Assembly (NCBI GenBank): GCA_024408235.1
Contig: JAKSVF010000007.1
Span: 1 to 58,207, forward strand
DNA: 58,207 nucleotides
Direction of reading: 5' to 3'
Source of the DNA: Bacilli bacterium
GTDB taxonomy: Bacteria > Bacillota_I > Bacilli_A > RFN20 > CAG-826
Below the pieces are notes generated by a model. That model made no database searches. It worked only from the letters and a program-made list of their open reading frames with translations, and had not been told where the DNA came from. Shown in pieces: positions 1-8,780 of the stretch. The translations under genes were made by a program, and so were the position numbers. How positions within the stretch are numbered: position 1 is the stretch's first letter; the number at the start of each line of letters is the position of its first letter.

Positions 1-12
1 GGCCTATTCCCG

Positions 13-41
13 TTTACATAATGGGACAATAGTGATATTAT
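13..41 (+). promoter_or_regulatory. Promoter of the mntA-hepT pair
   Basis: A sigma-A type promoter is readable: TTTACA at 13-18, a 17-base spacer and TATTAT at 36-41, placing transcription start near 48. TCCC (8-11) and GGGA (23-26) form an imperfect inverted repeat over the -35 region. It could be an operator for the helix-turn-helix domain of the downstream antitoxin; that part is inference. Confidence 0.6.
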
Positions 42-57
42 ATTTTCGGGTGAAAAT

Positions 58-537
58 ATGACATTAAAAGAAATAAGAATTAAAAATAATTTATCTCAAT
101 TAGAAGCCTCGGCAATTGTCGGTATTCCAGTTCGTACCTTTAGAAGATATGAAACTGATGAAAATTATGGTGATGTATTAAAGCGAAAAATTTTAATTAA
201 CGCAATCAATGATCATTGTTTGATTAATGAAGAAAAAGGGTTGCTAACAATAGAAAAAATTAAAGAAACTGTTTGCGAGCTATTTAATAACGAATACAAA
301 GGACAAATTGATTTTTGCTATTTATTCGGAAGCTATTCAAGAGGAACGGCCAAGGAATCAAGTGATGTTGATTTATATGTTTCATCATCATTAACTGGAC
401 TGAAATTTGTTGGCTTGATTGAAAGATTAAGACAAACCCTACATAAAAAAGTTGATTTAATTAGAAGCAGTGAACTTGAAAATAATATCGATTTAATCAA
501 TGAGATTATGAAAGAAGGTATAAAAATTTATGGGTAG
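58..537 (+). CDS. mntA: MntA-type nucleotidyltransferase antitoxin with N-terminal helix-turn-helix
   Basis: 159 residues. Residues 1-30 resemble an XRE-type helix-turn-helix (KNNLSQLEASAIVGIPVRTF). A minimal nucleotidyltransferase domain follows, with GSYSRGT at 91-97 and the Asp pair D103/D105 (SDVDL); D133 in KVDL is the likely third metal ligand. In the HepT-MntA (type VII) family the MNT protein adds AMP to a Tyr of the HEPN toxin and silences it. The gene overlaps hepT by 8 bases, the usual antitoxin-first order. The DNA-binding domain fused to MNT suggests that it also represses its own promoter. The region is more AT-rich than the following operons, suggesting acquisition by transfer. 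Confidence 0.85.
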   Translation: MTLKEIRIKNNLSQLEASAIVGIPVRTFRRYETDENYGDVLKRKILINAINDHCLINEEKGLLTIEKIKETVCELFNNEYKGQIDFCYLFGSYSRGTAKESSDVDLYVSSSLTGLKFVGLIERLRQTLHKKVDLIRSSELENNIDLINEIMKEGIKIYG

Positions 538-859
538 TAAACCAGATAAATATTACATGGAGAAAGCTTTATTTGAAATAGAAGCAATTATTCAATACAC
601 AAACGGATTATCATTTGAAGAATTTATGTGTGATATAAAGACAATTGATGCAACAATGTTTAGACTTCAGCAAATGATTGAACATATTAAAGAAATTTCT
701 TCTAATTTTAAAGAAAAACATTCCGAAATTCCTTGGGTTGATATTGTTGGATTTAGAAATCGAATTGTTCATGAATATGGCAAAACAGACTACACAACTG
801 TCTATGAAATTATCATGGTAAATATTTATGAATTGAAAGAATTGTTCGAAAATATATAA
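530..859 (+). CDS. hepT: HepT-type HEPN ribonuclease toxin
   Basis: 109 residues, all-helical composition. The HEPN catalytic signature R-x4-H-x-Y is intact: R76, H81 and Y83 in RNRIVHEY. In characterised homologues Arg and His form the RNase active site of the dimer and the Tyr is AMP-modified by MntA. Start ATG at 530 lies inside the end of mntA, so the two are translationally coupled. The motif is complete, so the toxin looks functional. The RNA target cannot be read from sequence. Confidence 0.85.
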   Translation: MGSKPDKYYMEKALFEIEAIIQYTNGLSFEEFMCDIKTIDATMFRLQQMIEHIKEISSNFKEKHSEIPWVDIVGFRNRIVHEYGKTDYTTVYEIIMVNIYELKELFENI

Positions 860-875
860 ACATTTGGAGATTTGT

Positions 876-1355
876 ATGTCCTTTTTAGATTTGGCTTCTT
901 ACAATTCGTTCTATCGTGGTCTTGGGTATTGCCAGGCTGGATGTGTTATTTCTTATGAAAAAGTGTCAAACACTACTTATAGAGGAATAGTTAAAGGTTC
1001 TAAAAATTATGAAGTTGAAATAGATATTTCTCATCCGAGAAAATCAAAATGTAATTGTCCTTTCGCAGATGGAAAGCAAATTATTTGTAAGCATAAAGTT
1101 GCTCTATATTTAACAATTTTTCCCGAAGAATTAAGGCGTATTGAGGAAGAACAGCGACAATATGAATTGGAAATGGAAGAGCGAGAAAAGAAGTTTGAAC
1201 AAGATATGAATGAAAGAAAATTAAAGATTGAAAAATATGTTGAGTCATTATCCAAGAAAGAACTTCAAAAAGAATTAATTAATAGAATGATTAATGATGA
1301 ATATGATGATGTTCGTTCTCGATATTTTGATGATGAAGAGGATGAATGGTATTGA
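876..1355 (+). CDS. SWIM zinc-finger protein
   Basis: About 159 residues. I place the start at ATG 876, because GGAG at 866-869 is correctly spaced for it; an upstream TTG at 864 would overlap that site. An N-terminal domain carries the SWIM signature C-x-C...C-x-H (KCNCP followed by CKHK), a zinc finger for DNA or protein contacts. A long, highly charged Glu/Lys/Arg-rich coiled-coil-like segment follows, then an acidic tail. It follows hepT by 16 bases and may be cotranscribed. SWIM domains are often found alone in mobile or defence contexts. Specific function unknown. Confidence 0.7.
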   Translation: MSFLDLASYNSFYRGLGYCQAGCVISYEKVSNTTYRGIVKGSKNYEVEIDISHPRKSKCNCPFADGKQIICKHKVALYLTIFPEELRRIEEEQRQYELEMEEREKKFEQDMNERKLKIEKYVESLSKKELQKELINRMINDEYDDVRSRYFDDEEDEWY

Positions 1356-1430
1356 TAACCCTTTAATGTATTTGTATCGATAATATGCTTTGCATATTAT
1401 TCTCGAATGGCACACAATGGAATAGTAGGC

Positions 1431-1460
1431 GACCCGAATATATAACCGGGTCTTTTCTTT
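1431..1460 (+). terminator. Intrinsic terminator after the SWIM gene
   Basis: GACCCG (1431-1436) and CGGGTC (1447-1452) form a hairpin followed by a T-rich run. It ends the AT-rich mntA-hepT-SWIM block. Confidence 0.75.
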
Positions 1461-1543
1461 TTGCGTATCTATGATCGCTTGCGTTTGACATGACTTACAA
1501 CGATGTTAAAATACGAAATAGGATTTCAAATTGGGAGGGATGT

Positions 1544-1972
1544 ATGGATAGCAAAATGTTCTTTTACGAATTCGGGAAGATTCTATATAAGATCGACGGC
1601 CTATATGCGGAATACGCAAGAAGTTCGGGAGTGAAGGAGAATTTGCTCTGGATTTTATATGCCTTGAATGATGGGAAACTTCATAGTCAAAAAGAGATTT
1701 GCGAGACCTGGGACTTACCTAGAAGCACAGTTAACACAATAATGAAAGAACTCGAGAGTGATGGTTATGTTGAGTTGACTCAAATAAAAGGGGAGAAGAG
1801 AGAATTACACGTTATCCTCACCAAAAGAGGCTTAGATTACGCATCAAATCTACTGAGCGGTCTATATGAGATAGAAAGAAAAACATATGCCGAACTACCG
1901 TCAGATGATGTCTTAAACACCATGAGAGATATCCATGAAATTCTTAATAAAAACTTCGAGGTAGCAAAATGA
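1544..1972 (+). CDS. MarR-family transcriptional regulator
   Basis: 142 residues from ATG 1544, chosen because GGGAGGG at 1533-1539 is ideally placed; in-frame upstream starts lack one. The winged helix-turn-helix is clear (LHSQKEICETWDLPRSTVN for the recognition region, then GEKRELHVILTKRG for the wing). MarR proteins are dimeric repressors that respond to small ligands or oxidation. The gene heads an operon with a flavodoxin-like lipoprotein (4-base ATGA overlap), a cyclophilin-like lipoprotein and an FMN oxidoreductase, so the likely signal is redox or electrophile stress. That role is inferred from context. Confidence 0.8.
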   Translation: MDSKMFFYEFGKILYKIDGLYAEYARSSGVKENLLWILYALNDGKLHSQKEICETWDLPRSTVNTIMKELESDGYVELTQIKGEKRELHVILTKRGLDYASNLLSGLYEIERKTYAELPSDDVLNTMRDIHEILNKNFEVAK

Positions 1973-2577
1973 TTAAAAGGATATATAAACCATTCGTCGG
2001 TGCCTTAGCAATGTTCTCCCTATTCGCGTGTGGAACAAACAATGCTTTTGAATCAACTCCAAACAGTGATAATAAAGTTGATCAGACTTCCATTAATGAG
2101 GACAAGAAATCCATAGTCGTATATTTCTCTAGAACCAATAACACTAAAACAGTTGCGAATTATATCGCTGATATCACCGGCTCAGTCTCTTATGAGATTT
2201 TAGCAAAAATCCCTTATACAGACGACGATATCAAATACTATACGGACTGCAGAGCCGATAGAGAGCAGAATGACCCAACTGCAAGACCTGAAATAGGCAG
2301 CGAGACAATAGATTTATCAAGTTACAAAAACATATATCTTGGATATCCAATATGGCATGGCCAAGCACCAAAGATAATGTACACATTTGTTGAGTCCTAC
2401 GATTTTAGCGGAAAGACCATAATTCCGTTTTGCACATCTGCGAGCAGCCCAATGGGAAACAGTGCTACAAACTTATCCAAATCGACGAGTGGTGCCAATT
2501 GGATGGAAGGCAAAAGATTTTCGCAAAACGCTTCAAAAGACGAGGTCGATACGTGGATTAAGTCATTAAAGCTATAG
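1969..2577 (+). CDS. Flavodoxin-like lipoprotein
   Basis: 202 residues. The N-terminal signal ends in a lipobox (SLFAC, C21), predicting a lipid-anchored extracytoplasmic protein. A Ser/Asn-rich linker follows, then a flavodoxin fold: the FMN phosphate-binding loop VVYFSRTNNTKTVA and the characteristic YPIWHGQAPKIM segment. It would carry electrons on FMN outside the membrane. The start overlaps the MarR stop (ATGA). Its neighbours encode another lipoprotein and a cytosolic FMN oxidoreductase, suggesting one redox operon. Electron donor and acceptor are unknown. Confidence 0.8.
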   Translation: MIKRIYKPFVGALAMFSLFACGTNNAFESTPNSDNKVDQTSINEDKKSIVVYFSRTNNTKTVANYIADITGSVSYEILAKIPYTDDDIKYYTDCRADREQNDPTARPEIGSETIDLSSYKNIYLGYPIWHGQAPKIMYTFVESYDFSGKTIIPFCTSASSPMGNSATNLSKSTSGANWMEGKRFSQNASKDEVDTWIKSLKL

Positions 2578-2593
2578 AGATGAATTTGAAAAC

Positions 2594-3079
2594 ATGATGA
2601 AAAGAAAGAAAATATTAAGTGGCTTATTGATGGTTGTGGCCCTTACTGGAATAACAGCGTGCTCCAATAAAAACGAACTATCTTCAATGGACGATAATTC
2701 AATATCAGTAGAAAGGGATACACAAATGGGTGTTTCAATTCATTTAACAATAAAAGATGAGGAATTTGCACTGAATCTTGAAGAAAACGAGGCCACTAGG
2801 GCGCTAGTTGAAAAACTAAGCGAACGGCCATTAACAATATCGTTTGAAGATTACGGTGGATTTGAGAAAGTGGGAAGCTTAGGCTTTTCCTTGCCTCGAA
2901 ACGATTCAAATATGACCACGCATCCTGGTGATGTTGTTTTATATAACGGAAATAATATCGTCATATTTTACGGAAGCAATTCGTGGTCCTATACAAAATT
3001 AGGTCACATAGATGATGTTGATAGGCTTACAAGTGCTTTATCAGGAGACAATGTGAACATTTCATTCACGGCAAAATAG
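2594..3079 (+). CDS. Cyclophilin-like fold lipoprotein
   Basis: 161 residues with a lipoprotein signal (ALTGITACS). The mature part matches the cyclophilin-like family often seen beside flavodoxins: ISFEDYGGFEKVG, then PGDVVLYNGNNIVIFYGSNS and YTKLGHI. These small beta-barrels are not proven isomerases. Two tandem ATGs (2594, 2597) are possible starts; no strong ribosome site separates them. It lies 16 bases after the flavodoxin lipoprotein and 13 before the oxidoreductase, in the MarR-headed operon. Confidence 0.75.
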   Translation: MMKRKKILSGLLMVVALTGITACSNKNELSSMDDNSISVERDTQMGVSIHLTIKDEEFALNLEENEATRALVEKLSERPLTISFEDYGGFEKVGSLGFSLPRNDSNMTTHPGDVVLYNGNNIVIFYGSNSWSYTKLGHIDDVDRLTSALSGDNVNISFTAK

Positions 3080-3092
3080 AAAGGAAATTCAT

Positions 3093-3632
3093 ATGAAGAA
3101 AGTATTAATTATTTCAACAAGTTTAAGGAGTGGATCTAACAGTGAGATATTAGCAAAAGAAGCTGCTAGAGGGGCATTAGACGCTAAAAATGACGTGGAG
3201 TTCATATCCTTAAAGGATAAAGACATCAGATTCTGCAAAGGCTGTTTAGCGTGCCAGGTTAATCATAAATGCGTGATTAAAGACGATATGGAGACATTAA
3301 TTAACAAAGTTAAAGAAGCGGAAATCATCATATACGCCACCCCAATCTACTATTACGAAATGTCTGGATTGATGAAAACATTCTTAGACAGATGCAATCC
3401 GCTTTATGGACTGGACAACAGATTTAAAGATATATACCTAATTGCAACATGCGCAGATGAGAATAAGGAAGCGTTGGATAGAGCTATCAACGGACTTGGT
3501 GGCTGGATTGAATGCTTTGAAGGGGTCGCCTTTAAGGGAGCTGTGTACGGCGTTGGCATAAATGACGCTAAGGATGCTTCTAATCACGGAGGCACAATGC
3601 AAGAAGCTTATTCGCTTGGTAAAAACGTATAA
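3093..3632 (+). CDS. NAD(P)H-dependent FMN oxidoreductase (flavodoxin-like)
   Basis: 179 residues. Typical opening KKVLIISTSLRSGSNSEILA (FMN phosphate loop), a central CKGCLACQ with further Cys in HKCVIKDD, and the YATPIYYYEMSGLMKTFLDR block of iron-sulfur-flavoprotein-like oxidoreductases. It probably reduces quinones, azo or nitro compounds, or passes electrons to the lipoprotein flavodoxin upstream. A ribosome site (AAAGGAAA) precedes ATG 3093. It is the last gene of the MarR operon and is followed by a clear terminator. Substrate unknown. Confidence 0.8.
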   Translation: MKKVLIISTSLRSGSNSEILAKEAARGALDAKNDVEFISLKDKDIRFCKGCLACQVNHKCVIKDDMETLINKVKEAEIIIYATPIYYYEMSGLMKTFLDRCNPLYGLDNRFKDIYLIATCADENKEALDRAINGLGGWIECFEGVAFKGAVYGVGINDAKDASNHGGTMQEAYSLGKNV

Positions 3633-3653
3633 ACTTCATAACAGCCAGGAGAC

Positions 3654-3686
3654 AACGGAGTCGTTTCAGATGCTCCGTTTTTTCTT
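3654..3686 (+). terminator. Intrinsic terminator of the MarR operon
   Basis: AACGGAG (3654-3660) pairs with CTCCGTT (3673-3679), followed by TTTTTC. Confidence 0.8.
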
Positions 3687-3756
3687 TAGTGCTGAAGAAG
3701 GGGGAAAAATAAAGTGCGCAAAAAAGCCATATCTAATCGCACTAAGACGAAAAATG

Positions 3757-3785
3757 TTGCATTATAGAATTACTAATTCTAAGAA
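3757..3785 (+). promoter_or_regulatory. Promoter with palindromic operator upstream of the ABC exporters
   Basis: TTGCAT (3757-3762), 17-base spacer, TAAGAA (3780-3785). The spacer holds an inverted repeat AGAATT-ACT-AATTCT at 3766-3780, a plausible repressor site. About 125 bases of leader follow, with a possible GAGCAT/ATGCTC hairpin and a strong GGAGG ribosome site before ATG 3910. The controlling regulator is not identified. Confidence 0.4.
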
Positions 3786-3909
3786 TAGTGTACCTGCGAT
3801 GGCATATTTAGATGCTTAAATATCGTTAGGAAAACGCATGAAAGGCATTACGAGCATATAGCGTCGTAAGTACACTCATGCTCTTAGTCCAAAGAAAGGA
3901 GGGGCCGCC

Positions 3910-6066
3910 ATGATTGAAATTAAAAATCTGAGTAAGTTCTACGCCAACAGCGGTGTCACTACACTCGGTCTCCACAATATCAACCTCACATTCAAAAAAG
4001 GCGAGATAGTCGGTATCGTTGGCGAATCAGGATCAGGTAAATCAACCCTTTTAAACGTCATTTCCGGAATGGACTCATATGATGAAGGTGAAATTTTCTA
4101 CGAAGGAGAAGAGACAAGCTACTTCGATGAAAATGACCGCGATGAGTTCAGAAAGAAGAATGTCGCATTCATTAATCAAAACTACAACATCATCGATTCA
4201 TATTCCGTCCTCGAGAACGTCACTCTTCCGCTTCTCATAAACGGTATGGATGAGAAAGAAGCTATCAAGAGGGCTAAAGTTCTCATCGATAGAGTTCATT
4301 TAACACATAGAATCAAATCAAAGGGCAGCAAGCTTTCCGGTGGTGAAAAGCAGAGATGCGTAATCGCTAGAGCTTTAGCTAAAGATACCCCAATTCTCGC
4401 CTGCGATGAGCCTACAGGTAACCTTGACTCCAAGACCGGAGAAGAGATCATCGAACTCATCAAAGAGGTATCAGAAGGAAAACTTGTCCTTATCGTCACT
4501 CACAACGAAGAACAGGCAAACCCAATCCTCACAAGGAAAATCAGAATTCACGATGGACAGGTCGCAGAAGACATCAATATGTCTAAATCCCAGACTGTCA
4601 ACGACAAAGTCGTAGAATCGGCTGAAATCAAGAAAAACAGATGGTTTAGACCATCGATGGCATGGAAAAACATCAAGGGAACGCCGAAGAAGAATTTCTT
4701 CTCCACACTCGTGTATACGGTTTTCTCATTCGTGCTCATGTTCCTTTATCTATTAAGTTCTCAGTCTTCAACAGATGTGGCTTACTCAAATTCGTCACAT
4801 TTTAAAAACGTTGTCCGTGAGCGAATGATAGTCTTTAGAGAAGACCGTAAACCGGTTGACGTCTCTAAGTTCTCATCCATTTCAGGCGATAAATTCGTCA
4901 ATGCTTTCTACGAAGATGTTGAAGTGTTGGCCACTCGTCCAGAAGACCAGTGGGGCTCAGAAACAGTCATGTCTCAACACATGCCTGCAAACGCAAGATT
5001 TTATTCCAGTGAAGAGACTAGAAACGAAGCCTTGGAGAATGTTACAGTTGTCGTCCCTGATGAACACTATTATTTTGCCGAATTAGGGATGGATCTTGTC
5101 GTAAGGCAACGTATGGGTTTTGGAGGAGCCTTCATGACAATCGTTGATGGCGTCCATGTCTCCTCTATCTACATCTGTGAGGAAATCTCAACCCCAATTA
5201 TGGTGTTTGATAAGGGATTTGACGCGGATAAATTCAACAGAGTCTTCCAGAATTACTATCTCCTCACCGACGTTGTACCATCAACCGGTGAACCTTATTC
5301 ATCTGATAAACACACGATTAGATTAACCCCAGCTGGGAAGAGCGATCAGTCGGCGGGACTAAGCAAAAACAAGCTCATCCACACAGGAAGAACAAAGATT
5401 GCGGATGAGACAAATATAGCCGTCAAAGGCCTTATCGGAGGAATGTATGAAACAACATTCAAAGATTTCGATTACGAATTCGTTTCCGCTGATGTGGATG
5501 ATTTATTCGATTTCCGTTGCGCAAACCCAGAACTCCCTTCCGAATGTTATGAGTTAACGATTTATCCGGACAACATGAAAGCGGCAGAAAGAGCAGCTAA
5601 ACTAGCCGGTTACAATTACATCATTCCTTCAAAGGCCATCTCAGAGAACGCGATGCTAAAAAACATTAAACGAGTAATCGCGATAATGTTCTATATCCAG
5701 ATCTCAATGCTCGGATTCGCTTTGTCATTTGCAGTCTACGGAATTCTCACTAGGATCTATAAAACCAAAGTCAAAGACTTCACAATCTTTAGATCTCTTG
5801 GCGTTTTGAAATCTGATTTAAGAGGTGCAGTAAGATTGGAAATTGCATTCATTGCATTTGTAGCAAGTGCGATATCTGTAATCGCTGTGTTAGTGCTGTC
5901 GTTCACAACGGAGTACTTCCACAAACTGATAATGTCCGCGAACCCATTCGCCTTCGCGTTCTTCTTTGTGATTATGCAGCTCTTAGGACTCTTAATTTCA
6001 ACGAGATTCAGCAACAGATTATTCAACTTGTCTATCACAGACTCACTTAAGGAGGAAAGAAGATGA
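3910..6066 (+). CDS. ABC exporter, ATPase-permease fusion (first of pair)
   Basis: 718 residues. The N-terminal nucleotide-binding domain is of the LolD/MacB type: Walker A GESGSGKST (38-46), signature LSGGE (142-146), Walker B ILACDE with PTGNLD. A membrane helix at about 264-284 is followed by a roughly 300-residue extracytoplasmic domain and three C-terminal helices of the FtsX/MacB permease kind. Such proteins use ATP mechanically on envelope substrates, peptides or lipoproteins rather than forming a simple pore. Its stop overlaps the next start by 4 bases, so the two likely form a heterodimer. Substrate unknown. Confidence 0.85.
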   Translation: MIEIKNLSKFYANSGVTTLGLHNINLTFKKGEIVGIVGESGSGKSTLLNVISGMDSYDEGEIFYEGEETSYFDENDRDEFRKKNVAFINQNYNIIDSYSVLENVTLPLLINGMDEKEAIKRAKVLIDRVHLTHRIKSKGSKLSGGEKQRCVIARALAKDTPILACDEPTGNLDSKTGEEIIELIKEVSEGKLVLIVTHNEEQANPILTRKIRIHDGQVAEDINMSKSQTVNDKVVESAEIKKNRWFRPSMAWKNIKGTPKKNFFSTLVYTVFSFVLMFLYLLSSQSSTDVAYSNSSHFKNVVRERMIVFREDRKPVDVSKFSSISGDKFVNAFYEDVEVLATRPEDQWGSETVMSQHMPANARFYSSEETRNEALENVTVVVPDEHYYFAELGMDLVVRQRMGFGGAFMTIVDGVHVSSIYICEEISTPIMVFDKGFDADKFNRVFQNYYLLTDVVPSTGEPYSSDKHTIRLTPAGKSDQSAGLSKNKLIHTGRTKIADETNIAVKGLIGGMYETTFKDFDYEFVSADVDDLFDFRCANPELPSECYELTIYPDNMKAAERAAKLAGYNYIIPSKAISENAMLKNIKRVIAIMFYIQISMLGFALSFAVYGILTRIYKTKVKDFTIFRSLGVLKSDLRGAVRLEIAFIAFVASAISVIAVLVLSFTTEYFHKLIMSANPFAFAFFFVIMQLLGLLISTRFSNRLFNLSITDSLKEERR

Positions 6067-8726
6067 TTAAACTCACTAACCTCAATAAGTATTTCAACAA
6101 AGGCAAGAGCAATGAAATACACGTTATCAACAATGCCACTTTAGAACTTCCAGACCATGGAATAGTCACATTCTTCGGTCATTCAGGCTCAGGTAAAACA
6201 ACCCTCTTGAACGCGATCGGCGGACTCGATTCATTCAAAGGTGAAATCCAGTTCAACGATAAGGTGATCAAGAACTATAAGATGGGCCAAATCGATGCTT
6301 GGAGAAGCAAGCACGTCGGATACGTTTTCCAGAACTACGACCTTCTTCAGAGCGAGTCGGTATATGAAAACCTCGCAATTGCCCTCTCTATCATCGGAAT
6401 TAATGATAGAAACGAAGTAAAAACTCGTATCGAATACGCCTTAAATGCGGTTGGATTATACAAATACCGCAAAAAGAAGGCTTACGCTCTATCTGGTGGA
6501 CAGATGCAAAGAGTCGCCATAGCTAGAGCTCTTGTTAAGAAATGCGACCTCTTAATCGCCGATGAGCCTACAGGCAACCTTGACTCCGCCAACACAATCG
6601 AAGTCATGAACGTCTTGAAGGCCATCTCAAAAAACACTCTTGTTCTTTTGGTCACCCACGAGAAGAACATCGCGGATTTCTATTCTGATCAAATCATTGA
6701 GATGGCTGATGGAAAGATACTCTCCGTTAGAGATAATGACTCTAGAGAGATGACTATCCAAGAAGAGCATAGCAACGCCGTATACCTCGGCGACATGGAT
6801 AAACTTGAGCAGGATGGAGAGGCGCTTAACTTAACAATATATAGAGAACCAGGCGATGAGTCTAAGAACCACATCGACGTGTTCATCAAAAACGGCACGC
6901 TTTATATCCGCGGCGACACAACAATCAGACTCGCTAACGATAGTTCGCTCAAAGTCATCGACGGAAAGAGAAAAACGATCGCCTCAAATGACGAGGAACC
7001 TTTGACCTACGATAACTCATTCTATGATGACACCAAGAAAGGCCATCGCGGAATCGCTTCCTTTGGAAGAATGTTTAGGAACGCTTGGTCCTCGGTGTTC
7101 TCAAAGAAGAAGAGAACGATCTTCCTCTACATCTGTATGGCATTTATGGGAATCGTCTTTGCCATAGCTTCTGCGGCTTATGTGAACAACACACAGACCG
7201 ATAGCTCAAGTTTCGCGTATTCAGATGGTTATTATGGAATATTAAACGCTAGCTGGAGAGACACTGACCAAATCTTAGATGCCTATGATAAAGGTTACAT
7301 CACAGGCACCGCACTTGAATATGGCGCACAATTCAACTTGAGAGAAGATGTCACTTTCACCGAGTACATCGATTCAGCATTCGGCTGCATGAAAGTCCCG
7401 TTTGATAAAGATAAAGTCAAACTCAAATACGGTAGAGGAGTCACCGGCGATAACGATCTTGTAATCTCTGAAAACTTGGCAAAAACCATCCTAAAAGAGT
7501 TTACTTACAAGACAACCGTAGAAAAACTCGTCGGAAAGACGGTCACTAATTTGTGGCGTGATGATGAGCGTTATACGATTGTTGGCATTTCTCAAAACGA
7601 TCGCAACATCGGTTACGTAAGTCATAGAGCAATAGTGGCAAGTAACTTATATTATGACCCAATTAGAGCCGTTCACTTGACCGCTGCAGTAGAAGAAGGC
7701 CATTATAGCGTCATAAAAGGAAGGGACGTTAATAAAGACGCCACAGAGCCAGAGTGTCTCATCAGTAACTCGATGACCACCAATGGGGGATTTTATGTTG
7801 GCGACAACTACTTTGAACTGAACTACGATACCCTCAAGTTTGATGGAAGCGAAACGTTTGCGGGATTCACAATTGTTGGAACCTATGAACTCAAACATGA
7901 TGTGATATACGCTAACAACGGCTTCATCACAAATGAAAAACTTGGCGATTTCTATAACACTAGTTATGACGAATACGTTCGCGCTTCTCAATTCTACACA
8001 ACCGACTGCCATTATCTTGTCGAGGGAAGAGAGCCAAAGACATCAAAAGAGATCGTTGTAGACGCTTACTCAAAGTATTCCATCGGAGACGAAGTCGGAA
8101 GTTACAAAGTTGTTGGACGTATCTCTGGCGGTCCTAATGTCGCATTAGAAGAATTCTTCACCAGCGAAGTTGTTAGCAACGTCCTCCAGGGTCCGGAATA
8201 TTGCATGCTCGAGACAGATGATGTTGGAGCGGCGAAAAATTTCTTCAGTGAGACCTACGATATGACGTTCGACACCGTGTTCAACATTCAGTACAGAGAG
8301 AAACTCCAATCTGAAAGAACATTTAGAGCCGTTTTCTTCACGATATTCGCCGTTTCATTCATAGTTGCAGGCATATTCATCTTCTTCATCATGAGAAGCC
8401 GTATGCTCACCGACATCTACACAATCGGCGTTTATAGATCTCTCGGAGCTAAACGTTGGAGCATTGTATCCAAATACATGCTTGAGTCTGGAATATTGAC
8501 CTTTATGTTCACAATCCTTGGCTATACTTTGGGATGTCTCGTGTATAGTGGTATCTCCGCCTTGATCAATGGACTATTCGGTACCGCCGTTGCTATGACG
8601 AGCTTACCAACATTCATCGCTATAGGCTTCATCATCTTTGCGATATCAACGTTTGTCGGCACCTTACCAATTGTCACATTGTTCTTAAGAACACCTGCTC
8701 AGATTAAATCTAAGTACGATATCTAA
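6063..8726 (+). CDS. ABC exporter, ATPase-permease fusion (second of pair)
   Basis: 887 residues. Same architecture as its partner: Walker A GHSGSGKTT (39-47), LSGGQMQR signature, Walker B LLIADEPTGNLD, then a linker, a membrane helix near residue 350, a large outer domain and three C-terminal helices. It is longer than the first protein because of a bigger linker and ectodomain. The ATGA overlap with the upstream gene indicates coupled translation in a two-gene transporter. Peptide-antibiotic defence or lipoprotein handling are the usual jobs of this family; no adjacent two-component system is present to decide. Confidence 0.85.
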   Translation: MIKLTNLNKYFNKGKSNEIHVINNATLELPDHGIVTFFGHSGSGKTTLLNAIGGLDSFKGEIQFNDKVIKNYKMGQIDAWRSKHVGYVFQNYDLLQSESVYENLAIALSIIGINDRNEVKTRIEYALNAVGLYKYRKKKAYALSGGQMQRVAIARALVKKCDLLIADEPTGNLDSANTIEVMNVLKAISKNTLVLLVTHEKNIADFYSDQIIEMADGKILSVRDNDSREMTIQEEHSNAVYLGDMDKLEQDGEALNLTIYREPGDESKNHIDVFIKNGTLYIRGDTTIRLANDSSLKVIDGKRKTIASNDEEPLTYDNSFYDDTKKGHRGIASFGRMFRNAWSSVFSKKKRTIFLYICMAFMGIVFAIASAAYVNNTQTDSSSFAYSDGYYGILNASWRDTDQILDAYDKGYITGTALEYGAQFNLREDVTFTEYIDSAFGCMKVPFDKDKVKLKYGRGVTGDNDLVISENLAKTILKEFTYKTTVEKLVGKTVTNLWRDDERYTIVGISQNDRNIGYVSHRAIVASNLYYDPIRAVHLTAAVEEGHYSVIKGRDVNKDATEPECLISNSMTTNGGFYVGDNYFELNYDTLKFDGSETFAGFTIVGTYELKHDVIYANNGFITNEKLGDFYNTSYDEYVRASQFYTTDCHYLVEGREPKTSKEIVVDAYSKYSIGDEVGSYKVVGRISGGPNVALEEFFTSEVVSNVLQGPEYCMLETDDVGAAKNFFSETYDMTFDTVFNIQYREKLQSERTFRAVFFTIFAVSFIVAGIFIFFIMRSRMLTDIYTIGVYRSLGAKRWSIVSKYMLESGILTFMFTILGYTLGCLVYSGISALINGLFGTAVAMTSLPTFIAIGFIIFAISTFVGTLPIVTLFLRTPAQIKSKYDI

Positions 8727-8740
8727 CAAACTATCACATG

Positions 8741-8764
8741 AGGGGCTGTAAAAAGCCCCTTTTT
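8741..8764 (+). terminator. Intrinsic terminator of the ABC exporter operon
   Basis: AGGGGCT (8741-8747) and AGCCCCT (8754-8760) form a tight hairpin followed by TTTT. Confidence 0.85.
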
Positions 8765-8780
8765 GTTATATTCTTTAGAT

